64,000 bases of DNA, taken from contig JADFWU010000005.1 of assembly GCA_015234045.1 (NCBI GenBank), positions 1-64,000 of the forward strand, written 5' to 3'. This document shows positions 9,657-18,821 of this stretch, in pieces (the stretch's first letter is position 1; the number at the start of each line of letters is the position of its first letter). The position numbers and the translations under genes were made by a program. The DNA comes from Magnetococcales bacterium (lineage in GTDB: Bacteria; Pseudomonadota; Magnetococcia; Magnetococcales; JADFWU01). A model generated the notes under the pieces. That model saw nothing but the letters and a program-made list of their open reading frames with translations, was not told the DNA's origin and did no database searches.

Positions 9657-11792
9657 ATGACGACCAGTGGCGAATTGCTTTGGGAAATTGGTTGCGAGGA
9701 GATTCCAGCCCGCATGTTGGCAGGTGCTCTGCAATCTTTTAAGACATTGATGACGAATGCGCTCAATGAGGCCAATTTGGCCTTTGACAGCATTCAAACC
9801 GATGGTACACCACGGCGTATGGTGGTGGCGATCACCGGCCTTGCTGATGCTCAAGAGGCATCGGAAACGGTTCGACGTGGTCCGGCGGTAAAATCTGCAT
9901 TTGATGCTGATGGCAATCCGACTCGGGCTGCTCAGGGCTTTGCCAAGGGGTGTGGTGTTTCGGTTGAGGATCTACAGCGGATGGAGACACCGAAAGGTGA
10001 CTACCTCTGTTATCAGATCCGCGAAGAGGGACGCACGGCACAGGATATCCTGTTGGAAGTGATTCCAGAGGTGTTTGCCAAACTGCCTTGGCCAAAATCG
10101 CAACGTTGGGGCGCGGGTGATATTCGTTTTGTGCGTCCTGTGCATCGTATGACGGTATTGTTTAATGGTGCCGTGTTGCCGGTTGCGCTTGATGAAAAGG
10201 CCGATCCAGCCATTTCTGCGCTGTTGGTAACCGGTAATCAGACGGTGGGGCATCGCTTCATGAGTCCGGGACCGTTTACGGTGACTGGTATTGAAGAGTA
10301 TCGGCGTGTTTTGTCAGAAAACAAGGTCGTTTTGTCGTTGGATGCACGTTTGAATATCATCCGAGACGGCGTTGTCGCATTGGCACAACAAGCGGATGGT
10401 GATGCGGTATTGGATGATGGCTTGTTGATGGAGAGTGCGTGCCTGGTTGAGTGGCCGGTTCCGTTGATGGGTTCATTTGACGAGCAGTATCTGGATGTGC
10501 CGCCTGAGGTGTTGATCACCTCTATGAAAAACCATCAGAAATATTTTCCGGTTCGTGGTCGTGATGGAAAGCTTCTGCCGAAGTTTATCCTGGTGAGCAA
10601 TATGGTCACTCGGGATGATTCGGTATTGATTCGCGGTAATGAGCGGGTTTTGCGTGCGCGTCTTGAAGATGCGGCGTTTTACTGGAAGGTGGACAGCAAG
10701 ACCGATCTGGCCTCGCGCCTGCCGGGCTTGGATGATGTGGTCTTCCAGGTGAAGTTAGGATCAGTGGGTGCCAAGAGTCGGCGCATTGAAGCGTTAGCGG
10801 GTTGGTTGGCTGAAAAAATGGCACCGGATGCGGTGGAAATTGCTAAAAAAGCCGGTCAGTTGTGCAAATGTGATCTTGTATCCGGCATGGTGGGCGAGTT
10901 TCCTGAGCTACAAGGCATCATGGGTGCCTATTATGCACAGGCTTCTGGTTTGGGTGAGAAGGTGGCGGATGCGATTCGTCATCACTATCAACCACAAGGT
11001 GCCAGTGACGATCTGCCGACATCGGATGGCGCGGTCATGGTTTCCATGGCTGACAAGCTGGATACACTTGTCGGGTGTTTCAGTATTGGTCTTGAGCCTA
11101 CTGGAAATAAAGATCCGTTTGCTTTGCGTCGTTCGGCGTTGGGTATTATTCGTCTTATTTTGGATCGTGGTGCTGCGTTGTCGCTCTCAGCGGCAATTAA
11201 TCAGACCTATGGTGCTTATGATGCGTCGGTACCTGAACGGAGTTTGCAAGAGACACGTAAGCGCGTATTGGACTTTTTCTACGGTCGTTTAAAGAACCAT
11301 CTTAAAGCGGATGGTTTGGATTATGATCTGATTGATGCGGTTCAGGCGTTGGATCTGGATGATTTGGCGGATGTTGTCAGCCGTATTCGGGCATTGGATG
11401 CATTCAGGCAACTGCCTGAATATGAATCCTTGGTTGCGGCTAACAAGCGTGTTGCCAATATTCTCAGTAAGTCAGCAATGGATTTGGATGCGCTGAGTGT
11501 TGCTGAAGATCTGTTAAAAGACTCTGAAGAAAAGGCGTTGTTTGAGGCGGTTACTGCCAATGCGGATACAGTGGCCAAACGGACAGCAGACGGTGATTAT
11601 TCAGGGGCGTTAACGGCGTTGGTTGCGTTACGTCCGGTTATTGATCAATTTTTTGAAAAAGTGTTGGTAATGGATCCAGATCCTGCGATTCAGAAGAATC
11701 GACTGGCGTTGCTGGCATTGATGAGAACGTTATTCCATCGGGTGGCAGATGTCAGCCGACTGGTACTTGGGGACAGCAAGCAGACTTCGTAA
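9657..11792 (+). CDS. glyS: Glycyl-tRNA synthetase beta subunit
   Basis: The tRNA-binding beta subunit. Its 711 residues are within the usual length, starting with the family motif LLWEIGCEEIPARML and carrying TSMKNHQKYFPV in the middle. It follows glyQ by two bases, so the subunits are made together. The 3' end precedes ppdK by about 60 bases, an order seen in several Alphaproteobacteria. Confidence 0.97.
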   Translation: MTTSGELLWEIGCEEIPARMLAGALQSFKTLMTNALNEANLAFDSIQTDGTPRRMVVAITGLADAQEASETVRRGPAVKSAFDADGNPTRAAQGFAKGCGVSVEDLQRMETPKGDYLCYQIREEGRTAQDILLEVIPEVFAKLPWPKSQRWGAGDIRFVRPVHRMTVLFNGAVLPVALDEKADPAISALLVTGNQTVGHRFMSPGPFTVTGIEEYRRVLSENKVVLSLDARLNIIRDGVVALAQQADGDAVLDDGLLMESACLVEWPVPLMGSFDEQYLDVPPEVLITSMKNHQKYFPVRGRDGKLLPKFILVSNMVTRDDSVLIRGNERVLRARLEDAAFYWKVDSKTDLASRLPGLDDVVFQVKLGSVGAKSRRIEALAGWLAEKMAPDAVEIAKKAGQLCKCDLVSGMVGEFPELQGIMGAYYAQASGLGEKVADAIRHHYQPQGASDDLPTSDGAVMVSMADKLDTLVGCFSIGLEPTGNKDPFALRRSALGIIRLILDRGAALSLSAAINQTYGAYDASVPERSLQETRKRVLDFFYGRLKNHLKADGLDYDLIDAVQALDLDDLADVVSRIRALDAFRQLPEYESLVAANKRVANILSKSAMDLDALSVAEDLLKDSEEKALFEAVTANADTVAKRTADGDYSGALTALVALRPVIDQFFEKVLVMDPDPAIQKNRLALLALMRTLFHRVADVSRLVLGDSKQTS

Positions 11793-11853
11793 TGGATTAT
11801 CAGCCGTTCAAATGTTTGGGCGGCTGATTTCATTTAGAGGGATTAAACGACAG

Positions 11854-14544
11854 ATGGATACTCAACACCACGGGCACAAACTGGTTTTCTTCTTCGGTGA
11901 TGGACGGGCTGAAGGGGATGCAAGCATGAAAGATCTGCTGGGTGGCAAAGGTGCCAACCTTGCAGAAATGACCAATATCGGAGTGCCGGTACCGGCTGGT
12001 TTTACCATCAGTACCGAAGTATGCACCGAATATTATGCCAATGAAAAAACCTTTCCAACGAACCTTTCCTGGCGTGTTGACGCGGCGTTAGGTCAGGTGG
12101 AAAAGGTCATGAACGCCAATTTTGGTGACGTTGATAATCCGTTGTTGTTATCGGTTCGTTCCGGTGCGCGGGCATCTATGCCCGGCATGATGGATACTGT
12201 GCTGAACCTTGGATTAAATGATGAGACCATTGTCGGCTTGATCAAAAAATCTGGTGATGAACGGTTTGCGTATGATTCTTACCGCCGTTTTGTTCAGATG
12301 TATGGCAACGTGGTTATGGGTGTTGAGCATCACGCTTTTGAAGCCTGCCTGTCTGAGAAGAAAAAAGAGCTTGGTCTGACCAATGATACCGAAATTACAG
12401 CCGCTGTATTAAAAGAACTGGTTGCTGATTTTAAAGCGATTATCAAAAAAGAGACTGGGAACACCTTCCCGGAGGTGCCCAAAGATCAATTATGGGGTGC
12501 CATTGCTGCGGTTTTTGACTCTTGGATGAAAGATAGCGCCATTACCTATCGTCGTCTGCACGGCTTTCCTGAAGATTGGGGTACAGCGGTTAATGTGCAG
12601 TCCATGGTATTTGGTAACATGGGTGATGACTGTGCGACGGGTGTCTGTTTTACCCGTGATCCTGCCACCGGTCAGAATCGTTTCTATGGTGAATATTTGA
12701 TCAACGCTCAAGGTGAAGATGTGGTGGCGGGTATTCGCACACCACAGCAGATCACCCTTGAGGGTAAAAAGGCGATGAACTCTGATCTGCCTGCCATGGC
12801 TGAAACCATGCCTGGGCTGTATGGCGAGTTGGTGCGGATCTATAAGCGGTTGGAAAAGCATTACCGTGAAATGCAGGATATGGAGTTCACCATTCAGCAA
12901 GGTAAGCTGTGGATTCTCCAAACCCGTACCGGTAAACGGACCGCTCGTGCAGCGTTGAAAATCGCTGTGGATATGGTTGGTGAAGGTTTGGTGAGCAAAG
13001 AAGAGGCAGTTTCTCGGGTTGATCCAAGCAGTTTGGACCAGCTTCTGCATCCCACTTTGGATCCTGATGCAGATAAACAGGTGTTGGCCGTTGGCTTGGC
13101 CGCTTCTCCGGGTGCAGCCACTGGTAAAGTTGTTTTTACCGCTAATGATGCTGAATCTGAAGCAAATAAAGGCGAAGCTGTGGTCCTGGTTCGTGAAGAG
13201 ACCAGTCCTGAAGATATTCACGGTATGCACGCTGCTAAAGGCATTATCACCAGTACTGGTGGCACGACATCTCATGCGGCTGTTGTTGCGCGTGGTATGG
13301 GCCGTCCTTGTGTATCCGGTTGTGGTGCGCTTGTGATTGATTCCGAATCTGGTTCTTTTACAGCTGGTGGTGTCACTGTTAAGCGTGGTGAATGGATTAC
13401 TCTGGATGGAGCTACCGGTGAAGTCATGCTCGGTAAGGTTCCAACGCGTGAACCGAGCCTGACTGGTGATTTCGCCGCCTTTATGACCTGGGTGGATGAG
13501 GTGCGTCGTCTGCGTGTGCGGACCAATGCGGATACGCCGAATGATGCCCGTGTGGCGCGTAAGTTCGGTGCTGAAGGTATTGGACTGTGCCGTACTGAGC
13601 ATATGTTCTTTGAAGGGGATCGGATTATTGCGGTTCGTGAAATGATCCTTGCCGAGAACGAAAAGGGCCGCCGTAAAGCGCTTGCTAAGATTCTGCCCAT
13701 GCAGCGGAGCGATTTTGAAGGCATTTTCCGTGAGATGAAAGGCTTTCCGGTGACGATCCGCTTGCTTGATCCGCCGTTGCATGAGTTTATTCCTCATGAT
13801 GAGCAGGGACAAAAAGAGGTTGCCAAGGTTTTAAAGAAAAGCATAGCCTCTGTTAAAGCCCGTGTAGATGCGCTACATGAGTTTAATCCGATGCTGGGTC
13901 ATCGTGGCTGTCGTTTGGGTGTGACCTATCCTGAAATCTACGAGATGCAGGTACGCGCCATCATGGAAGCGGCTTGTGGCTTGGTGAAGAAGGAAGGATT
14001 CTCCATTACACCTGAGATTATGATTCCTCTGGTGAGCAACGTTACGGAATTTTCTTTCCTAAAAGAGCGTTGTGAGGCAGTTTGTCAGAAAGTGATGAGT
14101 GAATCTGGTATTGCAATCAGCTATATGATTGGTACGATGATTGAGTTACCACGTGCTGCTCTGACTGCTGACGCGATTGCTCAAGAAGCTGAATTCTTTT
14201 CATTCGGCACCAATGATCTGACCCAGACCACAATGGGTATTTCCAGGGATGATGCCGGGCGCTTCTTGACCGAATATGCTGAGAAAAAACTGATTTCCAA
14301 AGATCCCTTTGTTTCCATTGATCAAGAAGGTGTTGGTCAACTGGTTGTTATGGGTGCGGATAAGGGTCGTCAAACCAATCCTGATATTAAATTGGGAGTG
14401 TGTGGTGAACATGGCGGTGATCCTGATTCAATCGCTTTCTTTGAGAAAGTTGGTTTGGACTATATTTCCTGTTCGCCTTATCGGGTGCCTATTGCACGGT
14501 TGGCCGCTGCTCAGGTGGCTTTGAGCAAGAAAAATCAGAAATAG
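11854..14544 (+). CDS. ppdK: Pyruvate, phosphate dikinase
   Basis: PPDK reversibly converts ATP, phosphate and pyruvate to AMP, PPi and PEP. The 896-residue protein has the N-terminal ATP-grasp part (KDLLGGKGANLAEM), the phosphohistidine loop (TSTGGTTSHAAVVARGMG) and the C-terminal PEP/pyruvate barrel with LGVCGEHGGDP. ATG 11854 gives the normal N-terminus. The open frame back to 11749 overlaps glyS and is not conserved-looking. It suggests PPi-linked glycolysis or PEP synthesis in central metabolism. Confidence 0.96.
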   Translation: MDTQHHGHKLVFFFGDGRAEGDASMKDLLGGKGANLAEMTNIGVPVPAGFTISTEVCTEYYANEKTFPTNLSWRVDAALGQVEKVMNANFGDVDNPLLLSVRSGARASMPGMMDTVLNLGLNDETIVGLIKKSGDERFAYDSYRRFVQMYGNVVMGVEHHAFEACLSEKKKELGLTNDTEITAAVLKELVADFKAIIKKETGNTFPEVPKDQLWGAIAAVFDSWMKDSAITYRRLHGFPEDWGTAVNVQSMVFGNMGDDCATGVCFTRDPATGQNRFYGEYLINAQGEDVVAGIRTPQQITLEGKKAMNSDLPAMAETMPGLYGELVRIYKRLEKHYREMQDMEFTIQQGKLWILQTRTGKRTARAALKIAVDMVGEGLVSKEEAVSRVDPSSLDQLLHPTLDPDADKQVLAVGLAASPGAATGKVVFTANDAESEANKGEAVVLVREETSPEDIHGMHAAKGIITSTGGTTSHAAVVARGMGRPCVSGCGALVIDSESGSFTAGGVTVKRGEWITLDGATGEVMLGKVPTREPSLTGDFAAFMTWVDEVRRLRVRTNADTPNDARVARKFGAEGIGLCRTEHMFFEGDRIIAVREMILAENEKGRRKALAKILPMQRSDFEGIFREMKGFPVTIRLLDPPLHEFIPHDEQGQKEVAKVLKKSIASVKARVDALHEFNPMLGHRGCRLGVTYPEIYEMQVRAIMEAACGLVKKEGFSITPEIMIPLVSNVTEFSFLKERCEAVCQKVMSESGIAISYMIGTMIELPRAALTADAIAQEAEFFSFGTNDLTQTTMGISRDDAGRFLTEYAEKKLISKDPFVSIDQEGVGQLVVMGADKGRQTNPDIKLGVCGEHGGDPDSIAFFEKVGLDYISCSPYRVPIARLAAAQVALSKKNQK

Positions 14545-14586
14545 AAGCACGGAAAAGGGCATGATTGTCCATTGAAGGAAGTAATG

Positions 14587-14625
14587 GCCGCACTGGTGAG
14601 ATGATTGCTAGTGCGGCTTTTTTTT
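14587..14625 (+). terminator. Rho-independent terminator after ppdK
   Basis: An 8-bp stem GCCGCACT/AGTGCGGC with a 15-base loop is followed by eight T. Confidence 0.9.
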
Positions 14626-14632
14626 GTGTTAT

Positions 14633-14662
14633 TTAGGCGTTATGCAGTTGCCAGTTGAAACA
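14633..14662 (+). repeat. Dispersed 30-bp repeat, copy 1
   Basis: This 30-base stretch matches 28 of 30 bases of 42253-42282, including an exact TTGCCAGTTGAAACA end. It lies just after the ppdK terminator and about 110 bases before pabBC. Nothing recognisable is encoded here. Confidence 0.75.
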
Positions 14663-14774
14663 GGTATCTCCTATGGTAATAGAAATTTTACCGTTAGCTA
14701 AATAGAACCTCCGTCTGCTACTGTGGCTTGAGGGCGGCTTATATTGGTGAACCACTGACAGTGCAGGTCTTATT

Positions 14775-16661
14775 TTGATTCTTTCTCCCGAACAATTGCG
14801 TTCATCTATCTGTTTTCTGGCCGATTGGAAGGCGTTGGGTGGTCCAAAGTTCTTTGATGATCCTGTTGATATTCTTGTCGCTTGGCGACCTGGACAGATC
14901 TTGCCGCTGTTGGAACAGCTGGAAAGAAGTATCAGAGAAGAGAAACTTTGGGCAGCTGGTTTTCTCTCCTATGAGGCTGCCCAGGCTTTTGGTTTGCCTT
15001 GTCATAACACGCTGAAGCGATTGCCGTTGGCTTGGTTTGGTCTGTTCAGAGAACCAAAATCGGTGATCTATCCACCGTTGTCCGCATTGGATTCTTTAAA
15101 TAAACCGCAGTGGTCCATATCTGGATCAAAACGGGATTATCATGCAGCTGTTGATCAGGTACTATCATGGATTAAAGCGGGTGATACCTATCAGGTCAAT
15201 TTAACACGTCCTGCCTGGGTGAAAAATATACAAGATCCAGCTGCTCTTTTTCTAAATTTACATCAACAACATCGACATCCCTATGCCGCTTGGATTAATT
15301 CCGGCGATGGCAATACGATAGCCAGTTTCTCACCAGAGCTATTTTTTAAAACCGAAGGACAACGAATCACATCAGCGCCAATTAAAGGAACTCGTCCGCG
15401 TGGTTGTGATGTGGTTCAAGATTGTGTTTTGGCACACGCTCTTGAAGTGTCGGCAAAGGATCATGCGGAACATGTGATGATTGTTGATATGGTGCGTAAT
15501 GATCTTGGACAAGTGTGTCAGCCAGGCACTATTCAAGTGCCGCATCTGTTTGAACGGCGCAGTTTTCCAACGGTGCATCATTTGGAAACACGCGTTGAGG
15601 GTGTGTTGAAGGATCACATTGGCATCACAGAAATAATGGTGTCTCTGTTTCCGGCTGCATCCATCACCGGCGCACCAAAACGGCGTACCATGGAGATTAT
15701 CCGGGAGTTGGAAACCTCTGCACGCGGGATCTATACCGGCACTATTGGCGTTATTGCACCAAATGGACAGGCAACTTTTAACGTAGCGATCAGAACCTTG
15801 CTTTGTCAAAAAGATCAACAAGGGCGTTTGGGATTAGGTGGTGGCGTGGTGGCTGAGTCTGATCCTGCTTCTGAGTGGCAGGAGTTGAAGGATAAAGGCC
15901 ACTTTTTGGATAGTGGTGATGATCTGGATGAAATCGGCCTGATCGAAACCTGTTTTGTCGATAAAAATGCATCAATGCCATTTGCTGAACAGCATCAAAA
16001 GCGTATGGCAGACTCTGCAAAAATGCTTGGTATTGCTTTTGATGCGCTGACAATGCAACAGCATATGAACCATGTATGCAATCGTTTGAAGGAGGAAGGC
16101 ACTGTGCCTGCTGTGCTCCGTTTTGAGCTGAAATCCGCAGGTTTGACTTGTACCGTGCGTGATCTTGGTCAGAACGCTTTGACGGCACTTGATCTTCTGC
16201 TGTATCGGCAAGAGCCGGTGGATAGAATGAATATCCTGCTTCGGCATAAAACCACGCGCCGTGAGTTCTATAATCGCGCCTTGAAGAGTGCACAGGATGC
16301 GGGATCCGATGAGGCATTGTTAATCAATAATCTCGGCAATATTACTGAGGGATCAATTAGGTCCATTATGATGTATGTGGATCATAAATGGATCACGCCT
16401 GCACGGCATGAAGGTGTGATGAAAAGTGTGTGGCGTGATCACATGAAAAAAGCACTCAACCCTGAATGCTGTTCGGTGACTTTCGAGATGTTGAAGAAAG
16501 CGGAGTTGATTATCATGGGTAATAGTGTTCGTGGTAGTGTTGTGGTCCATTCAATTCAGGAGCAGGATGGGCAGATAGTATGGCGTTATGTGCCATCAAC
16601 CAATTCAAAGGCGATACTCTCCACCATTAACAGGGATTTCAATCCCTGGAACGCAGAGTAA
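14775..16661 (+). CDS. pabB: Aminodeoxychorismate synthase component I fused to aminodeoxychorismate lyase (PabB-PabC)
   Basis: A bifunctional enzyme for p-aminobenzoate (folate) synthesis. Residues about 1-380 are the chorismate-binding part (GDTYQVNLTRP, IKGTRPRG, ITGAPKRRTMEIIRELE). Residues about 390-628 are a class IV PLP enzyme with the putative PLP lysine in RHKTTRREFYN and the NLGNITEGS motif. Such fusions are a known type. The start is TTG 14775. The 3' end overlaps the convergent CinA-like gene by 76 bases. The glutamine amidotransferase PabA is not in the window. Confidence 0.92.
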   Translation: MILSPEQLRSSICFLADWKALGGPKFFDDPVDILVAWRPGQILPLLEQLERSIREEKLWAAGFLSYEAAQAFGLPCHNTLKRLPLAWFGLFREPKSVIYPPLSALDSLNKPQWSISGSKRDYHAAVDQVLSWIKAGDTYQVNLTRPAWVKNIQDPAALFLNLHQQHRHPYAAWINSGDGNTIASFSPELFFKTEGQRITSAPIKGTRPRGCDVVQDCVLAHALEVSAKDHAEHVMIVDMVRNDLGQVCQPGTIQVPHLFERRSFPTVHHLETRVEGVLKDHIGITEIMVSLFPAASITGAPKRRTMEIIRELETSARGIYTGTIGVIAPNGQATFNVAIRTLLCQKDQQGRLGLGGGVVAESDPASEWQELKDKGHFLDSGDDLDEIGLIETCFVDKNASMPFAEQHQKRMADSAKMLGIAFDALTMQQHMNHVCNRLKEEGTVPAVLRFELKSAGLTCTVRDLGQNALTALDLLLYRQEPVDRMNILLRHKTTRREFYNRALKSAQDAGSDEALLINNLGNITEGSIRSIMMYVDHKWITPARHEGVMKSVWRDHMKKALNPECCSVTFEMLKKAELIIMGNSVRGSVVVHSIQEQDGQIVWRYVPSTNSKAILSTINRDFNPWNAE

Positions 16662-17350
16662 ACCATATTGGCATCACTTCCTCGGACCCCCATTTCAATT
16701 CTTGGGTTGGTGCCCATCTTAGGCAGGCTGTAAAGCTCTATGGATGGGAAGCGTTTTCCCAGTTGTTCCATAATCGGTACTACACGACTCTCCATCACAT
16801 CCAGAGCGAACAGGCTTTTATCCAGATCGGCTGTAATATGGTCGGAGAAATAGCTATCCAGTACCCACTCCATCATGGGATGGGCAAGCTCTGGGAAGCC
16901 GGGTAGAAAATGGTGGTGATTGAGAGAAAAGCCAGGAATGGAATTATAGGGATTGGGTATGATTCGGCTCTGCTCTGGTAGTTCAGCCATTTTAATGCGT
17001 ATGGGATAGGCCTGTTTGCCAAACTGTCCTTCAATATCAGCAACCGCATCGGGATGACGGATGAGCGGCATGTCCAGGGCTTTGGCCGCACATTGACGTG
17101 TTCTATCATCCGGCGTGCCACCGATACCACCGAAACAGAAAGCAGGAGTAGGGCCTGTGAGGGTCTGTTTTAACATTCTGGTCAGATTGACAGGATCATC
17201 GCCCAACATGTGGACCCAGGAAATTCTCAAACCATAGGGTTTGAATGCTGTAAGCGCGTGGGAAAAATGGCTGTCCTGCCGTTTCCCGGTGAGAATTTCA
17301 TCTCCAATAATGATTAAACCGACACGATTATTGGTGGTTGGGTCAGACAT
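16586..17350 (-). CDS. CinA-like molybdopterin-binding domain protein
   Basis: A 254-residue protein of the MoaB/Mog-fold CinA N-terminal family, with the opening motif VGLIIIGDEILTGKRQDSH and the later FCFGGIGGTPDDRTR. Family members lacking the deamidase domain are common and their role is poorly defined. The ATG at 17350 puts this motif near the N-terminus. The frame stays open to 17434, which would overlap tatD. The stop lies inside pabBC, giving a 76-base tail-to-tail overlap. The tatD gene is divergent, 82 bases away. Confidence 0.85.
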   Translation of the reverse strand: MSDPTTNNRVGLIIIGDEILTGKRQDSHFSHALTAFKPYGLRISWVHMLGDDPVNLTRMLKQTLTGPTPAFCFGGIGGTPDDRTRQCAAKALDMPLIRHPDAVADIEGQFGKQAYPIRIKMAELPEQSRIIPNPYNSIPGFSLNHHHFLPGFPELAHPMMEWVLDSYFSDHITADLDKSLFALDVMESRVVPIMEQLGKRFPSIELYSLPKMGTNPRIEMGVRGSDANMVYSAFQGLKSLLMVESIAFELVDGT

Positions 17351-17432
17351 GGCGTTATAATCCATATGTGCTGTTACGATGAGTCGTTCAGCGATTATCA
17401 TATAGTCGATATTCTCAAACTCAACGGTCACC

Positions 17433-18821
17433 ATGATTTTTGCCGATAGTCACTGCCATCTGCTGTTTCCTGACTTTGAAGATGATCGGGAAGCTCTCCT
17501 TCAACGGGCCAGAGCGGCCGGTGTTCGTTATATGAACATCATTGGAACCCGCAATCGGGAAATTCCACTGCTTCACGCACTGGCTGAATCCGATCCTGAT
17601 CTCTATTGCACTGTTGGTATTCATCCGCATTATGCAGCAGAGGAAGAGGTGTCACTGGAAGCACTTCTGGAAGCAAGTCACCATCATAAGGTGGTTGCCA
17701 TCGGTGAGACGGGTTTGGATTATCATTATGACTTCTGCGAAAAAAAGGCCCAGCAACAGGCTTTTCGTACTCAGATTCAAGTCGCGCTGGCTGCTGGAAT
17801 GCCTTTGGTGATCCATACGCGGGAAGCGGAAGAAGACACTCAAAAAATCATGGTCGAGGAGGGTGCTCATCAATGCGGTGGTGTGTTGCACTGCTTTACT
17901 GGTTCCAAAGAGATGGCGCAATGGGGCATTGAACACGGTTTTTATATCTCTTTTTCCGGGATTCTGACCTTTAAGAATGCTGAAGAATTGCGAAAAGTCG
18001 CGGCATCGGTGCCTCTTGATCGGACTTTGATTGAGACGGATGCACCTTATCTGGCACCAATTCCACATCGTGGCGAACGCAATGAGCCGGCCTATGTGGT
18101 TCAGGTTGCCGAGATTTTGGCAGAGATTCATGATTGCACTGTGCAAGAGGTCGCGGAAGCAACTACGGCAAATTATGGTCATCTGTTTGGAGTTGCCGTA
18201 CAGCCTGAGATGGTGCCGGATGTTGGTAAGCTGGCCTATACGCTTGGTAATAGCCTTTATCTCAATATCACCAGAGGCTGTACGCTAAAATGTCAGTTTT
18301 GTCCTAAATGGACCAAACCCATTGTCGGGAAGCACGATCTTACTTTGGAGCGCAATCCAACCGCTCAGGAGTTGATCAACGCCATGGGCGATGTGACGGG
18401 CTATGATGAGGTGGTTTTTTGTGGCTTTGGCGAGCCAACTTTGCGCTGGAAAGTGGTTATGGCGGTGGCTAAGTCAGCCAAAGAGCAGGGCGCGAAACGG
18501 ATTCGACTTAATACAGACGGTTTGGCAAATCTGGTTCATAAGCGGGATGTAACGCCTGAGATGGCGGGTGTGATTGATGTTGTCTCCATATCTCTGAATG
18601 CTCAAGATGAGGCGCTTTATAATCGTCACTGTAAACCCGCTTTATCAGGATCTTATGAGGCGATGAAAGGGTTTGCAAAAAAAGCCAGTGTGCATGTGCC
18701 TGAAGTGGTTATGAGCGCGTTGGACGGCTTGGAAGGGGTTGATATCGAAGCGTGCCGAAAAATTGCTGAACAGGAAGTCGGTGTGCATTTCCGCAGGCGG
18801 ATATATGGGCGTGTGGGATAG
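17433..18821 (+). CDS. TatD family hydrolase fused to a TatD-linked radical SAM domain
   Basis: A 462-residue, two-domain protein. Residues 1-255 are a TatD-type metal-dependent DNase/hydrolase with its ligands visible: DSHCHL, IGETGLDYH, LVIHTRE, LHCFTGS and ETDAPYLAP. Residues 265-462 form a radical SAM domain with C-x3-C-x2-C in CTLKCQFC and the GFGEPTLRW motif. A radical SAM family linked to tatD genes is known, so the fusion joins two normally neighbouring proteins. The 3' end overlaps the glycosyltransferase start by 17 bases. Confidence 0.9.
   Translation: MIFADSHCHLLFPDFEDDREALLQRARAAGVRYMNIIGTRNREIPLLHALAESDPDLYCTVGIHPHYAAEEEVSLEALLEASHHHKVVAIGETGLDYHYDFCEKKAQQQAFRTQIQVALAAGMPLVIHTREAEEDTQKIMVEEGAHQCGGVLHCFTGSKEMAQWGIEHGFYISFSGILTFKNAEELRKVAASVPLDRTLIETDAPYLAPIPHRGERNEPAYVVQVAEILAEIHDCTVQEVAEATTANYGHLFGVAVQPEMVPDVGKLAYTLGNSLYLNITRGCTLKCQFCPKWTKPIVGKHDLTLERNPTAQELINAMGDVTGYDEVVFCGFGEPTLRWKVVMAVAKSAKEQGAKRIRLNTDGLANLVHKRDVTPEMAGVIDVVSISLNAQDEALYNRHCKPALSGSYEAMKGFAKKASVHVPEVVMSALDGLEGVDIEACRKIAEQEVGVHFRRRIYGRVG

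Noticed and set aside
12490-13812. 440-codon open frame antisense to ppdK
   Set aside because: It lies wholly inside a certain gene and its protein has no recognisable fold.
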